Below are positions 28,487-37,162 of a stretch of 64,000 nucleotides of DNA, in pieces. The stretch lies in the NCBI RefSeq assembly GCF_003385495.1, contig NZ_QNUH01000002.1:186001-250000 (forward strand), written 5' to 3'. Numbering within the stretch: the first letter of the stretch is position 1; each line of letters starts with the position of its first letter. Under the pieces are notes generated by a model, which was not told where the DNA came from, did not search any database, and was given only the letters and a program-made list of their open reading frames with translations. Position numbers and translations under genes: made by a program. The stretch comes from Chryseobacterium elymi (GTDB lineage: Bacteria; Bacteroidota; Bacteroidia; Flavobacteriales; Weeksellaceae).

Positions 28487-28489
28487 CGA

Positions 28490-29593
28490 ATGATTATCAA
28501 AAAGCTTTCCCTTTACAATTTCAAAAACCATTCGGAGAAGAAGTTTGAATTTTCTCCGCAGATCAACTGCTTTGTGGGAAACAACGGCGCCGGAAAGACC
28601 AATATCCTGGATGCTCTGCATTATTTATCTGTAGGAAAGAGCTTTTTAGGGAATACTGATGTTAACAATATCAAAAGGGAGGAAGATTTTTTCACCATTG
28701 ATGCAGAAGTTCTGAATGAAGACAATGAAGATATCATCAAGATCTCCCAGCCCAAAGAAGCCAAAAAAATCATTAAAAAGAATGATAAAAGCTATGACAG
28801 GCTTGCGGACCATATCGGATATCTGCCGAGTGTGATGATTTCGCCTTATGACTCCAATCTGATTTCAGATTCAGGGGAAAGCCGGAGAAGGTTTCTGGAT
28901 TCTATGATATCCCAGACGGATTCCGAATATCTTTTTGATCTGATCCAATATCAAAAAACGGTACAGCAAAGAAATGCATTGTTAAAATATTTCGCTAAAA
29001 ACAGAACCTGGGATAAAGATTCTCTGGAAATTTATGATGCCCCGATTTCAAAATTCGGGAGCAGTATTTTTGAGAAAAGAAGAAGTTTCGTTGAGAAACT
29101 CGGCCCTATTGTTCAGAATTTTTACAGGATTATTTCAGGAGGTAAAGAAATGGTTTCAGTACACTACCAATCTGATTTAAATGACAGCTTCGACTCCTCT
29201 CAGCCAGACAAAGCTTTTAGAGCACTTTTAACGGAAAGTCTTGAAAGAGACAGGATGCTGACCTATACATCAAAAGGAATTCACAAAGATGATCTTTTGT
29301 TTGAGATGGATCATGTATTGATCAAGAAGATAGGCTCACAGGGGCAACAAAAATCTTTTCTGATCTCTTTAAAACTGGCTCAGATGAGTCTTGTGAAAGA
29401 GCTCACTAAGAAAACTCCAATCCTTCTTCTTGATGATATTTTTGATAAGCTTGATGACATCCGTGTTTCACAACTTATCGAACTGGTTAATCAGGAAAGT
29501 TTTGGACAAATTTTCATTACAGATACCCACAAGGAACGTACTGAAAGCGTAGTGAAGAAGATTAATGAAGAGAGTATCATTTTTGATATTTGA
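28490..29593 (+). CDS. recF: DNA replication and repair protein RecF
   Basis: A 367-residue SMC-like ATPase that loads RecA at single-strand gaps. The Walker A loop is GNNGAGKTN (30-38). The ABC-type signature is IGSQGQQKSFLISLKLAQ, and the Walker B is ILLLDDIFDKLDD near residues 306-318, followed by the FITDTHKE switch. Length and domain order are normal for RecF. It lies 36 bp ahead of a DUF721/DciA gene, a common neighbour in Bacteroidota. Confidence 0.96.
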   Translation: MIIKKLSLYNFKNHSEKKFEFSPQINCFVGNNGAGKTNILDALHYLSVGKSFLGNTDVNNIKREEDFFTIDAEVLNEDNEDIIKISQPKEAKKIIKKNDKSYDRLADHIGYLPSVMISPYDSNLISDSGESRRRFLDSMISQTDSEYLFDLIQYQKTVQQRNALLKYFAKNRTWDKDSLEIYDAPISKFGSSIFEKRRSFVEKLGPIVQNFYRIISGGKEMVSVHYQSDLNDSFDSSQPDKAFRALLTESLERDRMLTYTSKGIHKDDLLFEMDHVLIKKIGSQGQQKSFLISLKLAQMSLVKELTKKTPILLLDDIFDKLDDIRVSQLIELVNQESFGQIFITDTHKERTESVVKKINEESIIFDI

Positions 29594-29629
29594 TGAGGAA
29601 ACGCGTAACCCGAAACCCAAAACCGCTCT

Positions 29630-29926
29630 ATGAAAAGAAATAAAAAACGTGAATTTCAATCTTCAGAACTTGTAAAATCTTTTGCAAGAATTCATGGTTT
29701 TGAACATAAGTTGATTGCTTTTGAAATTAAAGATTTTTTGGAAGATTATCTGGATGAAAGTCTTTTCAACGAGGTCAGAAGCGTTAATATTGAAGATAAA
29801 TGCATCATGATCAGGATTGATTCTCCTCTTCTCAAGCATGATTTTCAGATGCGTAAAAACTTTTATCTTAAAAAGTTTCAGGATAAGTTTGGAGAGGATA
29901 AATTCAATGATATCCGTATTTTATAG
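29630..29926 (+). CDS. DUF721 / DciA-family protein
   Basis: A 98-residue basic protein of the DUF721 family. The family signature is the amphipathic C-terminal half (VRSVNIEDKCIMIRIDSPLLKHDFQMRK, cited in part as IRIDSPLLKHDFQMRK), with a K/R-rich N-terminus. In many bacteria the family member DciA helps load the replicative helicase. The position just after recF fits a replication role. Confidence 0.82.
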   Translation: MKRNKKREFQSSELVKSFARIHGFEHKLIAFEIKDFLEDYLDESLFNEVRSVNIEDKCIMIRIDSPLLKHDFQMRKNFYLKKFQDKFGEDKFNDIRIL

Positions 29927-29943
29927 GCTTATTTATCATTAAA

Positions 29944-30246
29944 TTGATCCATAGTATTGAATTTAATATCATATTTGAAAACATTATTAAATCATCTGAG
30001 AAATCTGTCATCAAAAAACTAACAAGAGAACAACTAAAAACAATCCAGGGATCTGCAGGCCGACTTTGTTGTACTCCAAGCTGTGCCAACGAAAATGAAT
30101 GTGCTAGTGAACACAACTTCCTACAAAATGTCCATTACTTCCAATCTGTCTGTAAAAAATTAAAAAATGCTCCCGAAAAGGAGCATTTTCAGTATATATG
30201 GATGATGCTATATTCAATGTCAGTTAGTGTTCTTCTTTCTTATTAG
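29944..30246 (+). CDS. possible bacteriocin-like (GG-leader) peptide, start unclear
   Basis: An open frame of up to 100 codons after the DUF721 gene. Its middle reads KKLTREQLKTIQGSAG, then Cys-rich RLCCTPSCANENECAS. This is the layout of the small bacteriocin-like peptides of Chryseobacterium, which begin M(K)KL-S/T-R-E-x-LK-x-I-x-G-G. No ATG is available: only TTG at 29944, or ATC at 30010 exactly where Met is expected. The second half of the frame runs through a strong terminator (30164-30189) and into the convergent gene, so the true peptide may end earlier or be a remnant. Confidence 0.4.
   Translation: MIHSIEFNIIFENIIKSSEKSVIKKLTREQLKTIQGSAGRLCCTPSCANENECASEHNFLQNVHYFQSVCKKLKNAPEKEHFQYIWMMLYSMSVSVLLSY
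30164..30189. terminator. bidirectional intrinsic terminator
   Basis: A perfect 10-bp stem, AAAATGCTCC (30164-30173) and GGAGCATTTT (30180-30189), with a CGAAAA loop and A/T runs on both sides. It separates the recF-DUF721 group from the convergent gene ending at 30224. Confidence 0.8.
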
Positions 30247-32254
30247 TTAGGGTACTGCTCATCAGATCATCCGCTTTTTTATCCAGTCCAGAACTTAAAG
30301 GGAAGAAAAACTTAAACGGATTTTTCACAAAATATCTGAAGATTTCCTTATAAATTTCGCTCACTTGTCCGAAGTTCATTTTCCTTGATCTGAAGGCTAG
30401 AAACATGGATAAACTAAAGCTTATCAGAAAGTTGAAGAATCCAATAAGGAATACCGTAACAAAAGATATCCAGAACGTATAGGAATCAACGGAGAAATCC
30501 TTTCCATAAAGCCCTAACGCAAAGTTTCCGGCAGCAAAAGTAATGTGTCTGATATCAAGGTCTAATCCGAAGAAGAGACCAATCGGAGCGGTTGCCCCTA
30601 AAAATACCCCAAACCAGAAGTTGGATACAATGCCCGGCCAGTTTTTAGCATAATATTTAGATAAACTCTTTGCAATTTTTTTTCCCAAAAAGCTTCTGAT
30701 AGAAAGGTTTTTTGCAATCCTTTCCGGAATCTGGTAAAAGACAGAATTGTTTCCTATATTCCCCGAAATGATCCCTGAAATAAACAGGTAAAATCCGGCA
30801 ATACTGGCATGTAATATGGCTTTTGACTTGAATGGATCAAGGTCTTTTAATAATTTATCCGATCGTTCAACGGCTAAATTCTGGGAGAAAAATACATCCA
30901 ACCCGTAAATGATCGCCAGTGCAATAGGAAAAGAAAGAAGCACATTTCCTACGAATGCAATGAACTGACTCCTGAAAAGCTTGGATACAAGATGGGCAAA
31001 TTCGGTATTGTTCCGCTTGCTGTTTCCTTCTTCTGACAGAACTTTAGTCATCGTAGCTGCAGTCATTGCGGGCTGTTTTGTTGCCAGCGTAAAACCCATC
31101 AAATAGATCATAATGAATCCCATGGCATAATTCATCGAATATAAAAACGCATGTGAGAAATCGCTTCCGGGAATATATCCGTAAAGCATTTTCAAAACAC
31201 AGAGCGCACCAACGATGATTCCTCCTCCACTGGCCTTATAAAACATCGTCATGTATTCCTTCCGGGTAGATGTGATATAATGGGTGCCGGTTTCTGCCGT
31301 ATGGTTGGTAATAAGATGCGAGAGAAGACGTGTACTGTCATTAATCAGGTCTGCAATATTATTCTTATGGGATTTGTAGTTAAGTATATTAAATATCAGC
31401 TGTTTTGATTTTATGGTAATATCCCCTTCATTATCAATCACCAGAAGCTGTACAATTTCATAGATCCTTTCAGTCTGCTGACGAATCTTAAGAAGTGCCT
31501 GGTTGATTTTTCCGGAGATCCCGTATTTTGCAGAATTTTTAAAAGCAATATTCACGAATTCATGACAGTGTTCTGTATAGATCTTAATCTGCTTGTAACG
31601 GCTGTCTTTGGAATGCAGCTGAAGTTCGGGATCTTTTTTAAGATCTTCGGTAAGTGCCTCCAGCTCGTTCTGAAGTGCCAAAAAAGGGTTGTCCAGGTTT
31701 CTGTATTGAGGTGCCATTCTTACGACCTCCACTTCCATAGCCATCCCTGTAACACGCCAGGAAAGAATACTCATCGAGAAGATCAGTTCTTTTTTGACAT
31801 TGGGCTGGATAATAAAATTGGAAGCGTCCAGAAGGTCTAAAAACTCATCAATTTCATTTTCAGGAAGATTGTGCAAATACTGCAGATCTTTTTTCGGTCT
31901 GAGACTGACATTATCAATCATATACCACACCGTTTTTTCATTTTCTACGGGCGGCAGTATTTTATTAAGGATTCTTTTTTTAAGTTCCGGAAAGAAAGCA
32001 TTTTCTGACAGAATATTGGCTTCGGTAAGGGAAAGGTTAAAAGGTCTTCCTTTGAAAATATTATGAATGTAATGTTTGAAATTCTCAGCAAAATCCGAAT
32101 TACTTTTAAGGAAATTGAGAACATCTGTGAAATCTGCCCTTTTAGTGCTCTCTAAAAACTCGGCAAAAGGCTCTAAAGAAAGGGTTTCATTCTTAAAAGA
32201 GAAATATTTTTTAAGAACTGATTCAAAACTTGTGCTGGAATTAAAAAATTTCAT
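30224..32254 (-). CDS. SpecificRecomb-family membrane protein (annotated as site-specific recombinase)
   Basis: A 676-residue protein of the pfam SpecificRecomb (Gcr) family. The first half is soluble and helical (SFKNETLSLEPFAEFLEST, SILSWRVTGMAMEVEVVRMA). The second half has six to seven membrane segments (GGGIIVGALCVLKMLYGYIP, MGFIMIYLMGFTLATKQPAM, NFLISFSLSMFLAFRSRKM). The recombinase name comes from Neisseria gcr, but the many membrane helices and lack of recombinase residues argue against direct DNA catalysis. The downstream frame at 29944-30246 overlaps its 3' end by 23 bp. Confidence 0.82.
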   Translation of the reverse strand: MKFFNSSTSFESVLKKYFSFKNETLSLEPFAEFLESTKRADFTDVLNFLKSNSDFAENFKHYIHNIFKGRPFNLSLTEANILSENAFFPELKKRILNKILPPVENEKTVWYMIDNVSLRPKKDLQYLHNLPENEIDEFLDLLDASNFIIQPNVKKELIFSMSILSWRVTGMAMEVEVVRMAPQYRNLDNPFLALQNELEALTEDLKKDPELQLHSKDSRYKQIKIYTEHCHEFVNIAFKNSAKYGISGKINQALLKIRQQTERIYEIVQLLVIDNEGDITIKSKQLIFNILNYKSHKNNIADLINDSTRLLSHLITNHTAETGTHYITSTRKEYMTMFYKASGGGIIVGALCVLKMLYGYIPGSDFSHAFLYSMNYAMGFIMIYLMGFTLATKQPAMTAATMTKVLSEEGNSKRNNTEFAHLVSKLFRSQFIAFVGNVLLSFPIALAIIYGLDVFFSQNLAVERSDKLLKDLDPFKSKAILHASIAGFYLFISGIISGNIGNNSVFYQIPERIAKNLSIRSFLGKKIAKSLSKYYAKNWPGIVSNFWFGVFLGATAPIGLFFGLDLDIRHITFAAGNFALGLYGKDFSVDSYTFWISFVTVFLIGFFNFLISFSLSMFLAFRSRKMNFGQVSEIYKEIFRYFVKNPFKFFFPLSSGLDKKADDLMSSTLTNKKEEH

Positions 32255-32267
32255 TAGAACAAAGATA

Positions 32268-32912
32268 CTATTTCAAACTCACATTCCTCATCTGTCTCAT
32301 GATCCAATTGTGTTTCTTTCTTAAATAAGGGGATGGATTTTTAGGATCATATTTCTTTGGATTAGGCAATACGGCAGCAATCCATGCTGCATCCGAAGTG
32401 CTTAAATCTTTGGATGATTTTCCAAAATAGTACTGAGCAGCAGCTTCTACTCCAAATACACCCTGTCCCATTTCGATAGAGTTTAGGTATCTTTCTAAAA
32501 TAATGTCCTTGCTCCACACTTTCTCGATAATGAAGGTATAAATAGCTTCCAGCCCTTTTCTGAACCAGCTTCTTCCCTGCCAAAGGAAAATATTCTTTGC
32601 AGTCTGCTGGGAAATGGTGCTTCCGCCGCGGATTTTTTTTCCTTTCTCATTATTCTTCATTGCCTTCTCAATGGCTGTATAATCAAACCCGTTATGATTA
32701 AAAAATTTCTGGTCTTCTGAAGCAATAACCGCTTTTTTAACATTATCCCCCATTTCATCATACGAAATATAATCCCTGTGCAGCTTTCCAAATTCGAAAA
32801 GACCTCCAATCTGCGTAATGGTAACCGGCGGATTAAAAAATCTGCCCCAAATAATAAAAACTACATTCAGGACAAGAATAATAAAGATAACCTGTTTAAC
32901 TTTTTTCCACAT
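32268..32912 (-). CDS. mtgA: monofunctional peptidoglycan glycosyltransferase MtgA
   Basis: A GT51 transglycosylase that polymerises lipid II into glycan strands at the inner membrane. One N-terminal membrane helix (VIFIILVLNVVFIIW) is followed by the five GT51 motifs: VIASEDQKFFNHNGFD with catalytic Glu66, GGSTISQQTAKNIFLW, RKGLEA, ERYLNSIEMGQGVFGVEAAA with the second Glu, and AWIAAVLPNPKKYDP. The frame opens at 32945, but ATG at 32912 (MWKKVKQ) gives the standard family start. It lies between a binding lipoprotein gene (43 bp) and the SpecificRecomb gene (13 bp). Confidence 0.92.
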   Translation of the reverse strand: MWKKVKQVIFIILVLNVVFIIWGRFFNPPVTITQIGGLFEFGKLHRDYISYDEMGDNVKKAVIASEDQKFFNHNGFDYTAIEKAMKNNEKGKKIRGGSTISQQTAKNIFLWQGRSWFRKGLEAIYTFIIEKVWSKDIILERYLNSIEMGQGVFGVEAAAQYYFGKSSKDLSTSDAAWIAAVLPNPKKYDPKNPSPYLRKKHNWIMRQMRNVSLK

Positions 32913-32955
32913 AATTTTGTCTAAAAGAACTGCAAAAATAAGCAATTCACCCGAG

Positions 32956-34002
32956 TTATTTAAGCTCTTTCATATAGGTTAACTGATATTCCGGAAGAAG
33001 CTCGGGATGGAAGATCCTGATGTAATCTTTCAGAATAAGGTCAGCACGTACAGCTCCGCTTTCGAAAAAGTCATTAGCTTTCAACTTTTCTTTTCCGGCA
33101 ACGGTATAGATCTTTCCTTTGTTGAATACTTCAAGTTTTCCATAGAAAGGATTACCGGCCAGCATTTCTTTTTTTGAGGTGTGATTTCCTGCATTCACCC
33201 AATACTGTACCTGCCTTGATTTGACATATACTTCTTCAAAGCTCATCGTCAGAGACTTTTCTTCTTTATTATCTTTCATGATGTAAGAAGCGTTGGCGTC
33301 ATTAATATAATTCGCTACCGATGTTTTTCCGCCCGGCAGATACCAAACGTCACCGTACATTTCATTGACAAGCACTACAGGCTTATCTTTTGCCTTTAGT
33401 GCCAGCTGCTTCAGCTCGCTGTAATTCTTTTCAATTTCCTTATATTTTGCTTCAGCTTCTTTCTCTTTCCCAAAAAACTCTCCGAAAAGTTTGATGTAAG
33501 CCGTTTTCTGTAACGGAAGCTGTTCCAGGTACTCATCCAGGAAAACCACCTGGATTCCATTGTTCTTTAAGAGTTGATAGGCATTGTCGAAACTTGCGAT
33601 ATAATTGGTGAAAACAGCATCCGGCTTCATAGAAATAATCTTTTCTACATCATATTTCTGTTCGCTTCCCACATTCTGGATCTTTCCTTCTTTTAAAAGG
33701 TTCTGAATTTTCTCCGAATAAATGTATTCCGGGCTTGAAACCCCGACGATCAGATCTTCAGCACCAAGTTCTGCAATATATCCGGCCATGCTTGCATTTA
33801 AAAGGATTACTTTCTTAAACGGTGTCTGATTTTGTTTGAAATTATAAGTGAAATTCCCTGATTTCAGCTCCAAAAGACCGTCATGCTCCTTAAATTGGAT
33901 ACGGTTTGAAATTTGGGTCCAATCAGAGGACGAAATTTTTTGTTCTCTTTTACAGGAGATTAGCGCTACAACTGTAAATAAAAGTAAAATTCTCTGTTTC
34001 AT
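32956..34002 (-). CDS. ABC-transporter substrate-binding lipoprotein (BtuF/FecB type)
   Basis: A 348-residue periplasmic-binding lipoprotein (LLLFTVVALISC, Cys17) of the class III fold that binds cobalamin, haem or ferric siderophores. Landmarks are KKVILLNASMAGYIAELGAEDLIVGVSSPE, here cited as AGYIAELGAEDLIVGVSSPE, then KYDVEKIISMKPDAVFTNYI and the late VNAGNHTSKKEMLAGNP. No permease or ATPase is next to it, so it is an orphan component in this window. Divergent from the tRNA gene. Confidence 0.85.
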   Translation of the reverse strand: MKQRILLLFTVVALISCKREQKISSSDWTQISNRIQFKEHDGLLELKSGNFTYNFKQNQTPFKKVILLNASMAGYIAELGAEDLIVGVSSPEYIYSEKIQNLLKEGKIQNVGSEQKYDVEKIISMKPDAVFTNYIASFDNAYQLLKNNGIQVVFLDEYLEQLPLQKTAYIKLFGEFFGKEKEAEAKYKEIEKNYSELKQLALKAKDKPVVLVNEMYGDVWYLPGGKTSVANYINDANASYIMKDNKEEKSLTMSFEEVYVKSRQVQYWVNAGNHTSKKEMLAGNPFYGKLEVFNKGKIYTVAGKEKLKANDFFESGAVRADLILKDYIRIFHPELLPEYQLTYMKELK

Positions 34003-34003
34003 C

Positions 34004-34034
34004 TTTCAAAGAAAAGAAAAAAGTGCTATATTTG
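34004..34034 (+). promoter_or_regulatory. promoter of tRNA-Arg
   Basis: TATATTTG at 34027-34034 is a perfect Bacteroidetes -7 box. TTTC at 34004-34007 is 19 nt upstream, one base from the TTTG -33 consensus. The tRNA begins 28 nt later. Confidence 0.65.
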
Positions 34035-34061
34035 CAAACCCTTAAACATCAAGGTAACAAC

Positions 34062-34135
34062 GGCCTCGTGGCGCAACTGAATAGCGCATCTGATTACGGC
34101 TCAGAAGGTTACAGGTTTGAATCCTGTCGAGGTCA
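34062..34135 (+). tRNA. tRNA-Arg (anticodon ACG)
   Basis: The cloverleaf can be drawn fully. Acceptor GGCCTCG (34062-34068) pairs with CGAGGTC (34128-34134), with one G-T wobble. The D-arm is GCGC…GCGC. Anticodon stem TCTGA/TCAGA encloses loop TTACGGC with anticodon ACG at 34096-34098. The T-arm has GGTTTGAATCC. The discriminator base is A and CCA is not encoded. ACG is edited to ICG by TadA to read CGU, CGC and CGA. Confidence 0.97.
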
Positions 34136-34144
34136 CACACAGCC

Positions 34145-34178
34145 AAATGGCGCCAACTGAAGAAAGTTGGCGCCATTT
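34145..34178 (+). terminator. terminator of tRNA-Arg
   Basis: A perfect 14-bp inverted repeat, AAATGGCGCCAACT (34145-34158) and AGTTGGCGCCATTT (34165-34178), with a GAAGAA loop and a following T-run. One of the strongest hairpins in the window. Confidence 0.9.
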
Positions 34179-34252
34179 TTTAATTTTCAATACCAGGAAT
34201 AGTTCAGCTTAAAATTCTAAAAAAGAGAGCACTATAAATTTATTTAATAAAA

Positions 34253-35002
34253 CTATCTCTTCTTAACTTCGGCAATCGCAGCCTGAATTCCGCCACCTGC
34301 AATTTCAAAGAAAGACGGACCGGCCAACAGATATACTTTTTCTAATTTTTTTGTTTTGGAAAGATTATGCTCTCTTAAATAAATTTCTGAACGATTGGCT
34401 AAAACAATACCTTTTACTACATTTCCGGCTACCAAAGCTGTTGGAGAATCTATTCCGGCATCTTTCAAATCGCTTGCAAAGGCGAAGTTGGTCACGCCTA
34501 ATCTCAAAGCTTCTCTGGTAGCTACTTCTGCTACTGAAGTCATGAGTTCCGGAGTAAAATTATTGCGGTCGCCCAAACCAATTAACAAGAGTTTTTTTGC
34601 TGACATAGAACCTGCAGGAGGCGTAATCAACAAGGTTTCCAAAGAATGTCCTTTGAACTGACCTGATTGTCTGATTTTGGTGAATTCACCTTTCAAAGCA
34701 TCATCCAAATGTACCAATCCGTTTAAGTTGGCAGGCAATGCCTGTGCGCTGTGGATGTCGTTATCTGTATATTCGAAAACACAGGCAACCTGCAGTTGAG
34801 CGTCGGCAGAAGATGGTCCCTGAACCAATCCAATCATAGAAATTCCGTCCACTGAACCCCAGTTTTTGGATGTTCCGATGGCTGTGGTTTTTGCAGTTGC
34901 ATTTGTTGTAGTTGTAGTGGTTTGTGCAAATATTAGGGTTGATAATGTTAATCCTGCGATTAATAATGATTTGCTTACTGTATTTTTTACGATATTTTTC
35001 AT
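34253..35002 (-). CDS. secreted protein with only the N-terminal domain of M17 leucyl aminopeptidase
   Basis: A 249-residue exported protein (Sec signal to about residue 27, STLIFAQ), then a Thr/Ala-rich linker. The rest matches the peptidase M17 N-terminal (macro-like) domain: HLDDALKGEFTKIRQSGQFKGHSLETLLITPP-type segment (part: LKGEFTKIRQSGQFKGHSLE), KKLLLIGLGDRNNFTPELM, and LRLGVTNFAFASDLKDAG. The catalytic metal-binding C-terminal domain is absent and no downstream frame supplies it, so this is not a peptidase. It may bind a nucleotide or peptide-like ligand, or be purely structural. Confidence 0.8.
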   Translation of the reverse strand: MKNIVKNTVSKSLLIAGLTLSTLIFAQTTTTTTNATAKTTAIGTSKNWGSVDGISMIGLVQGPSSADAQLQVACVFEYTDNDIHSAQALPANLNGLVHLDDALKGEFTKIRQSGQFKGHSLETLLITPPAGSMSAKKLLLIGLGDRNNFTPELMTSVAEVATREALRLGVTNFAFASDLKDAGIDSPTALVAGNVVKGIVLANRSEIYLREHNLSKTKKLEKVYLLAGPSFFEIAGGGIQAAIAEVKKR

Positions 35003-35084
35003 AATATTTTTTTGTTTTTTAGCTTTAGCAGTTTGCTGTAGGCTGATGATAATTTTGTTAAGTTTATTTTTGTTTAATGTTATT

Positions 35085-35092
35085 CAAAGGTA
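35085..35092 (-). promoter_or_regulatory. -7 box for the M17_N gene
   Basis: On the reverse strand 35092-35085 reads TACCTTTG, a perfect TAnnTTTG, 83 nt before the start codon. The -33 position is weak, so activity is inferred. Confidence 0.45.
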
Positions 35093-35220
35093 GTTTCAGA
35101 AATAGATTCTGGCATTGATGTGGGATATTAAAAACACAAATTGCTCAAATATTTTTCACTAATTTCACTAATAACATGTTCGTGATTTTTGTGTAAAAGT
35201 TAGTGTCATTCGTGTTTGAC

Positions 35221-36591
35221 TTAAAACTTGAAAACAATTCTTGAGTTGATAAACAATCCGTCTTTATCGTTTTCAATAATATCGTCCACAAATTCTCCGG
35301 TTTTGAAATATTGAATTCCTGTATTGAATGTGAAAAATTTATTGATCTTATAATTGAGGCTTCCTAAAAAAGCCGTTCCGATATATCTTTTTTTTGAATT
35401 CATTGACGTAAGATTTAGAGAACCGCTTGGTCTGTAAACGCCATCCTGCGTAGAATATCTCCAGTTGAAAACCACATCGGCCTGCACCGTCATTTTGCTG
35501 TTCAAATCAACCGTTGCATAAGGATGAATGTCAATTAAATTCACAGGTCCAATTTGCGGATTGAATCCAAAATACCCCCCTTTCGGATAAAGCGGATTGA
35601 AAGTTCCCAACTTTCCGTCACCTTTATTTTTATCTCCGGAAATGTAATCGTTTCTAAGATTGATGGTTGGCTTTCCTTTCACATTTTCGAATAGATATCC
35701 GATATCTGCAGAAGCTGTCCACGCGCTGATTGTTCCTTTATTGAAATTCCCGAACTGATAAGCGCCTTCAAAGTTGTAAATAAAACCACCACCATATCTG
35801 TAAAATCTTCCGCCCAAAGTATGTCTGGTTTCATCGCCTGTTCCATCTTCAAAACGGGTTTCCTTGCGGTGAATTCCTAAATAATAGAATTCCAGATTTC
35901 CGCTTTTCGGAAGAGCTAAAGTATTGTAACTTCCCCAAAGATTGACCGATTTTGACGGTTTATTATCAAAAACTCCGGTGCCGATTTCACTCGCCATCAT
36001 CATAAATGCATCCGATTTGAAGTTTCCTCTTTTGTACATCAGTTTCAGTCCGTCAAAATAGAGTCTTAAATTTGGACCTTCACGTACCGAAATCAATCTT
36101 CCGCTTCCATAATCCAACTCCTGTCTTCCAGCACGAACGGTCAGTTTTTCTTTTTCATTTTTAATGGCATCGATGTCTATGAAAAGGTTTTGAACATTCA
36201 AATGGTCTTCATCAATCGGTCTTGGTCCGTTTTTTCTGCCATTTTCCCAAGCACTCCTCAACTGTCCGAAAACTCTTACTCGTGAACCTAAATGCAAATC
36301 TGCATGAACCGTATATCTCTGGATAAAAAACGGGTTGCTTCCGATTCCCAATCTTCCCCAATCTTCATTATTAAATTCTACAAACTCTGCTCTCGCCTCT
36401 CCGCCTAATGATAAATATTTATTGTTATTTTTTTCAGAAAGCGGAATGTATTTGATGGAATTATAAAATGTGTCTGCAGAATCTTTGTATGTGGAATAAT
36501 CTTCATCAAACCTCATCAGTTTAAATTGTGCCGAAACTACCGTCGGAAGGATGATTTGGACAATCAATAATATTTTAATCAGCTTTTTCAT
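35221..36591 (-). CDS. alginate-export-family outer-membrane porin
   Basis: A 456-residue barrel of the AlgE-like alginate export family. A Sec signal ends near VVSAQ (residue 22). Family segments are YLSLGGEARAEFVEFNNEDWG, VRVFGQLRSAWENGRKNGPR, LTVRAGRQELDYGSGRLISV, and the terminal strand NSRIVFKF with aromatic end. In Bacteroidota such proteins act as diffusion porins for anionic or aromatic compounds. It is the last gene of a class A-promoted operon (39693 down to 35221), 1 bp after DoxX, suggesting it lets the operon's substrate through the outer membrane. Confidence 0.85.
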   Translation of the reverse strand: MKKLIKILLIVQIILPTVVSAQFKLMRFDEDYSTYKDSADTFYNSIKYIPLSEKNNNKYLSLGGEARAEFVEFNNEDWGRLGIGSNPFFIQRYTVHADLHLGSRVRVFGQLRSAWENGRKNGPRPIDEDHLNVQNLFIDIDAIKNEKEKLTVRAGRQELDYGSGRLISVREGPNLRLYFDGLKLMYKRGNFKSDAFMMMASEIGTGVFDNKPSKSVNLWGSYNTLALPKSGNLEFYYLGIHRKETRFEDGTGDETRHTLGGRFYRYGGGFIYNFEGAYQFGNFNKGTISAWTASADIGYLFENVKGKPTINLRNDYISGDKNKGDGKLGTFNPLYPKGGYFGFNPQIGPVNLIDIHPYATVDLNSKMTVQADVVFNWRYSTQDGVYRPSGSLNLTSMNSKKRYIGTAFLGSLNYKINKFFTFNTGIQYFKTGEFVDDIIENDKDGLFINSRIVFKF

Positions 36592-36592
36592 T

Positions 36593-37018
36593 TTAAATTC
36601 TTCTTAAATAATTATCGATTGAATATTTTCCCGGACCTACAAAAAACAAAAACAGGTAACACAGGCTATACATAAACGGTGTGTCTTTTATCAGCAAAGC
36701 ATCGTTCCAGTGAAGGATAAAATATCCGGTCAAAGTCACCGCCAGAATCGGAAGAACAGCCACTCTGGTGAACAATCCGAAGATAACAAACACGGGAAAC
36801 ACCAAGTTGGCTGCGTCTGCAAAAAGACTATTGAATGCTTCCGGAAGGTGCAAAGGATTCGGAACCTGTTCCACTTCTGCCACGCCTACTCCGAGTTTTT
36901 TCAGTCCGTGAGCGACGATTAATTCTAATGATAGTGCAATTCTGAATACCAATAATGCAACGTGAATTAATTTGCCTTCGAGATTGGTATTGGTGATGAT
37001 TTGAACGAGCTTTTTCAT
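36593..37018 (-). CDS. DoxX family membrane protein
   Basis: A 141-residue protein with four hydrophobic segments and the DoxX family pattern: VALLVFRIALSLELIVAHGLKK, NLVFPVFVIFGLFTRVAVLP, ILAVTLTGYFILHW, MYSLCYLFLFFVGPGKYSID. Some DoxX-like proteins serve quinone detoxification (MhqP in Bacillus subtilis) or thiol-redox complexes. The 145 bp gap to the amidohydrolase upstream contains a dispersed GC-hairpin repeat, so coupling to that gene is uncertain. Confidence 0.82.
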   Translation of the reverse strand: MKKLVQIITNTNLEGKLIHVALLVFRIALSLELIVAHGLKKLGVGVAEVEQVPNPLHLPEAFNSLFADAANLVFPVFVIFGLFTRVAVLPILAVTLTGYFILHWNDALLIKDTPFMYSLCYLFLFFVGPGKYSIDNYLRRI

Positions 37019-37076
37019 TGTTTTTAGATTTGAGTTTTTCAGGAGTGTATTGAGTTACTTTTGATTGTCAGTTTTG

Positions 37077-37135
37077 AACCACCCCGTCAAAAATTCTTTG
37101 AATTTTCGCCACCCCTCCAAAGGAGGGGAATTTTT
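37077..37135. repeat. dispersed GC-hairpin repeat, copy 1 of 3
   Basis: About 59 bp: AACCACCCCGTC, an A/T spacer, TTTTCGCCACCCCTCC, a short loop, GGAGGGG and a T-run. The CCCCTCC/GGAGGGG pair forms a stem. Near-identical copies lie at 41305-41363 and, inverted, at 49238-49298. REP-like. Confidence 0.8.
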
Positions 37136-37162
37136 ATGCGAAATTATTTTGTTTAATCTTAG

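Noticed and set aside
30224..32254. a functional site-specific recombinase and possible mobile element
   Set aside because: The SpecificRecomb family name is historical; the protein has many membrane helices and no Tyr or Ser recombinase residues, and no inverted ends are seen around it.
34062..34135. tRNA-Arg as an attachment site for an integrated island
   Set aside because: I looked for an integrase gene and for a second copy of the tRNA 3' end in the window and saw neither; adjacency alone is weak evidence.
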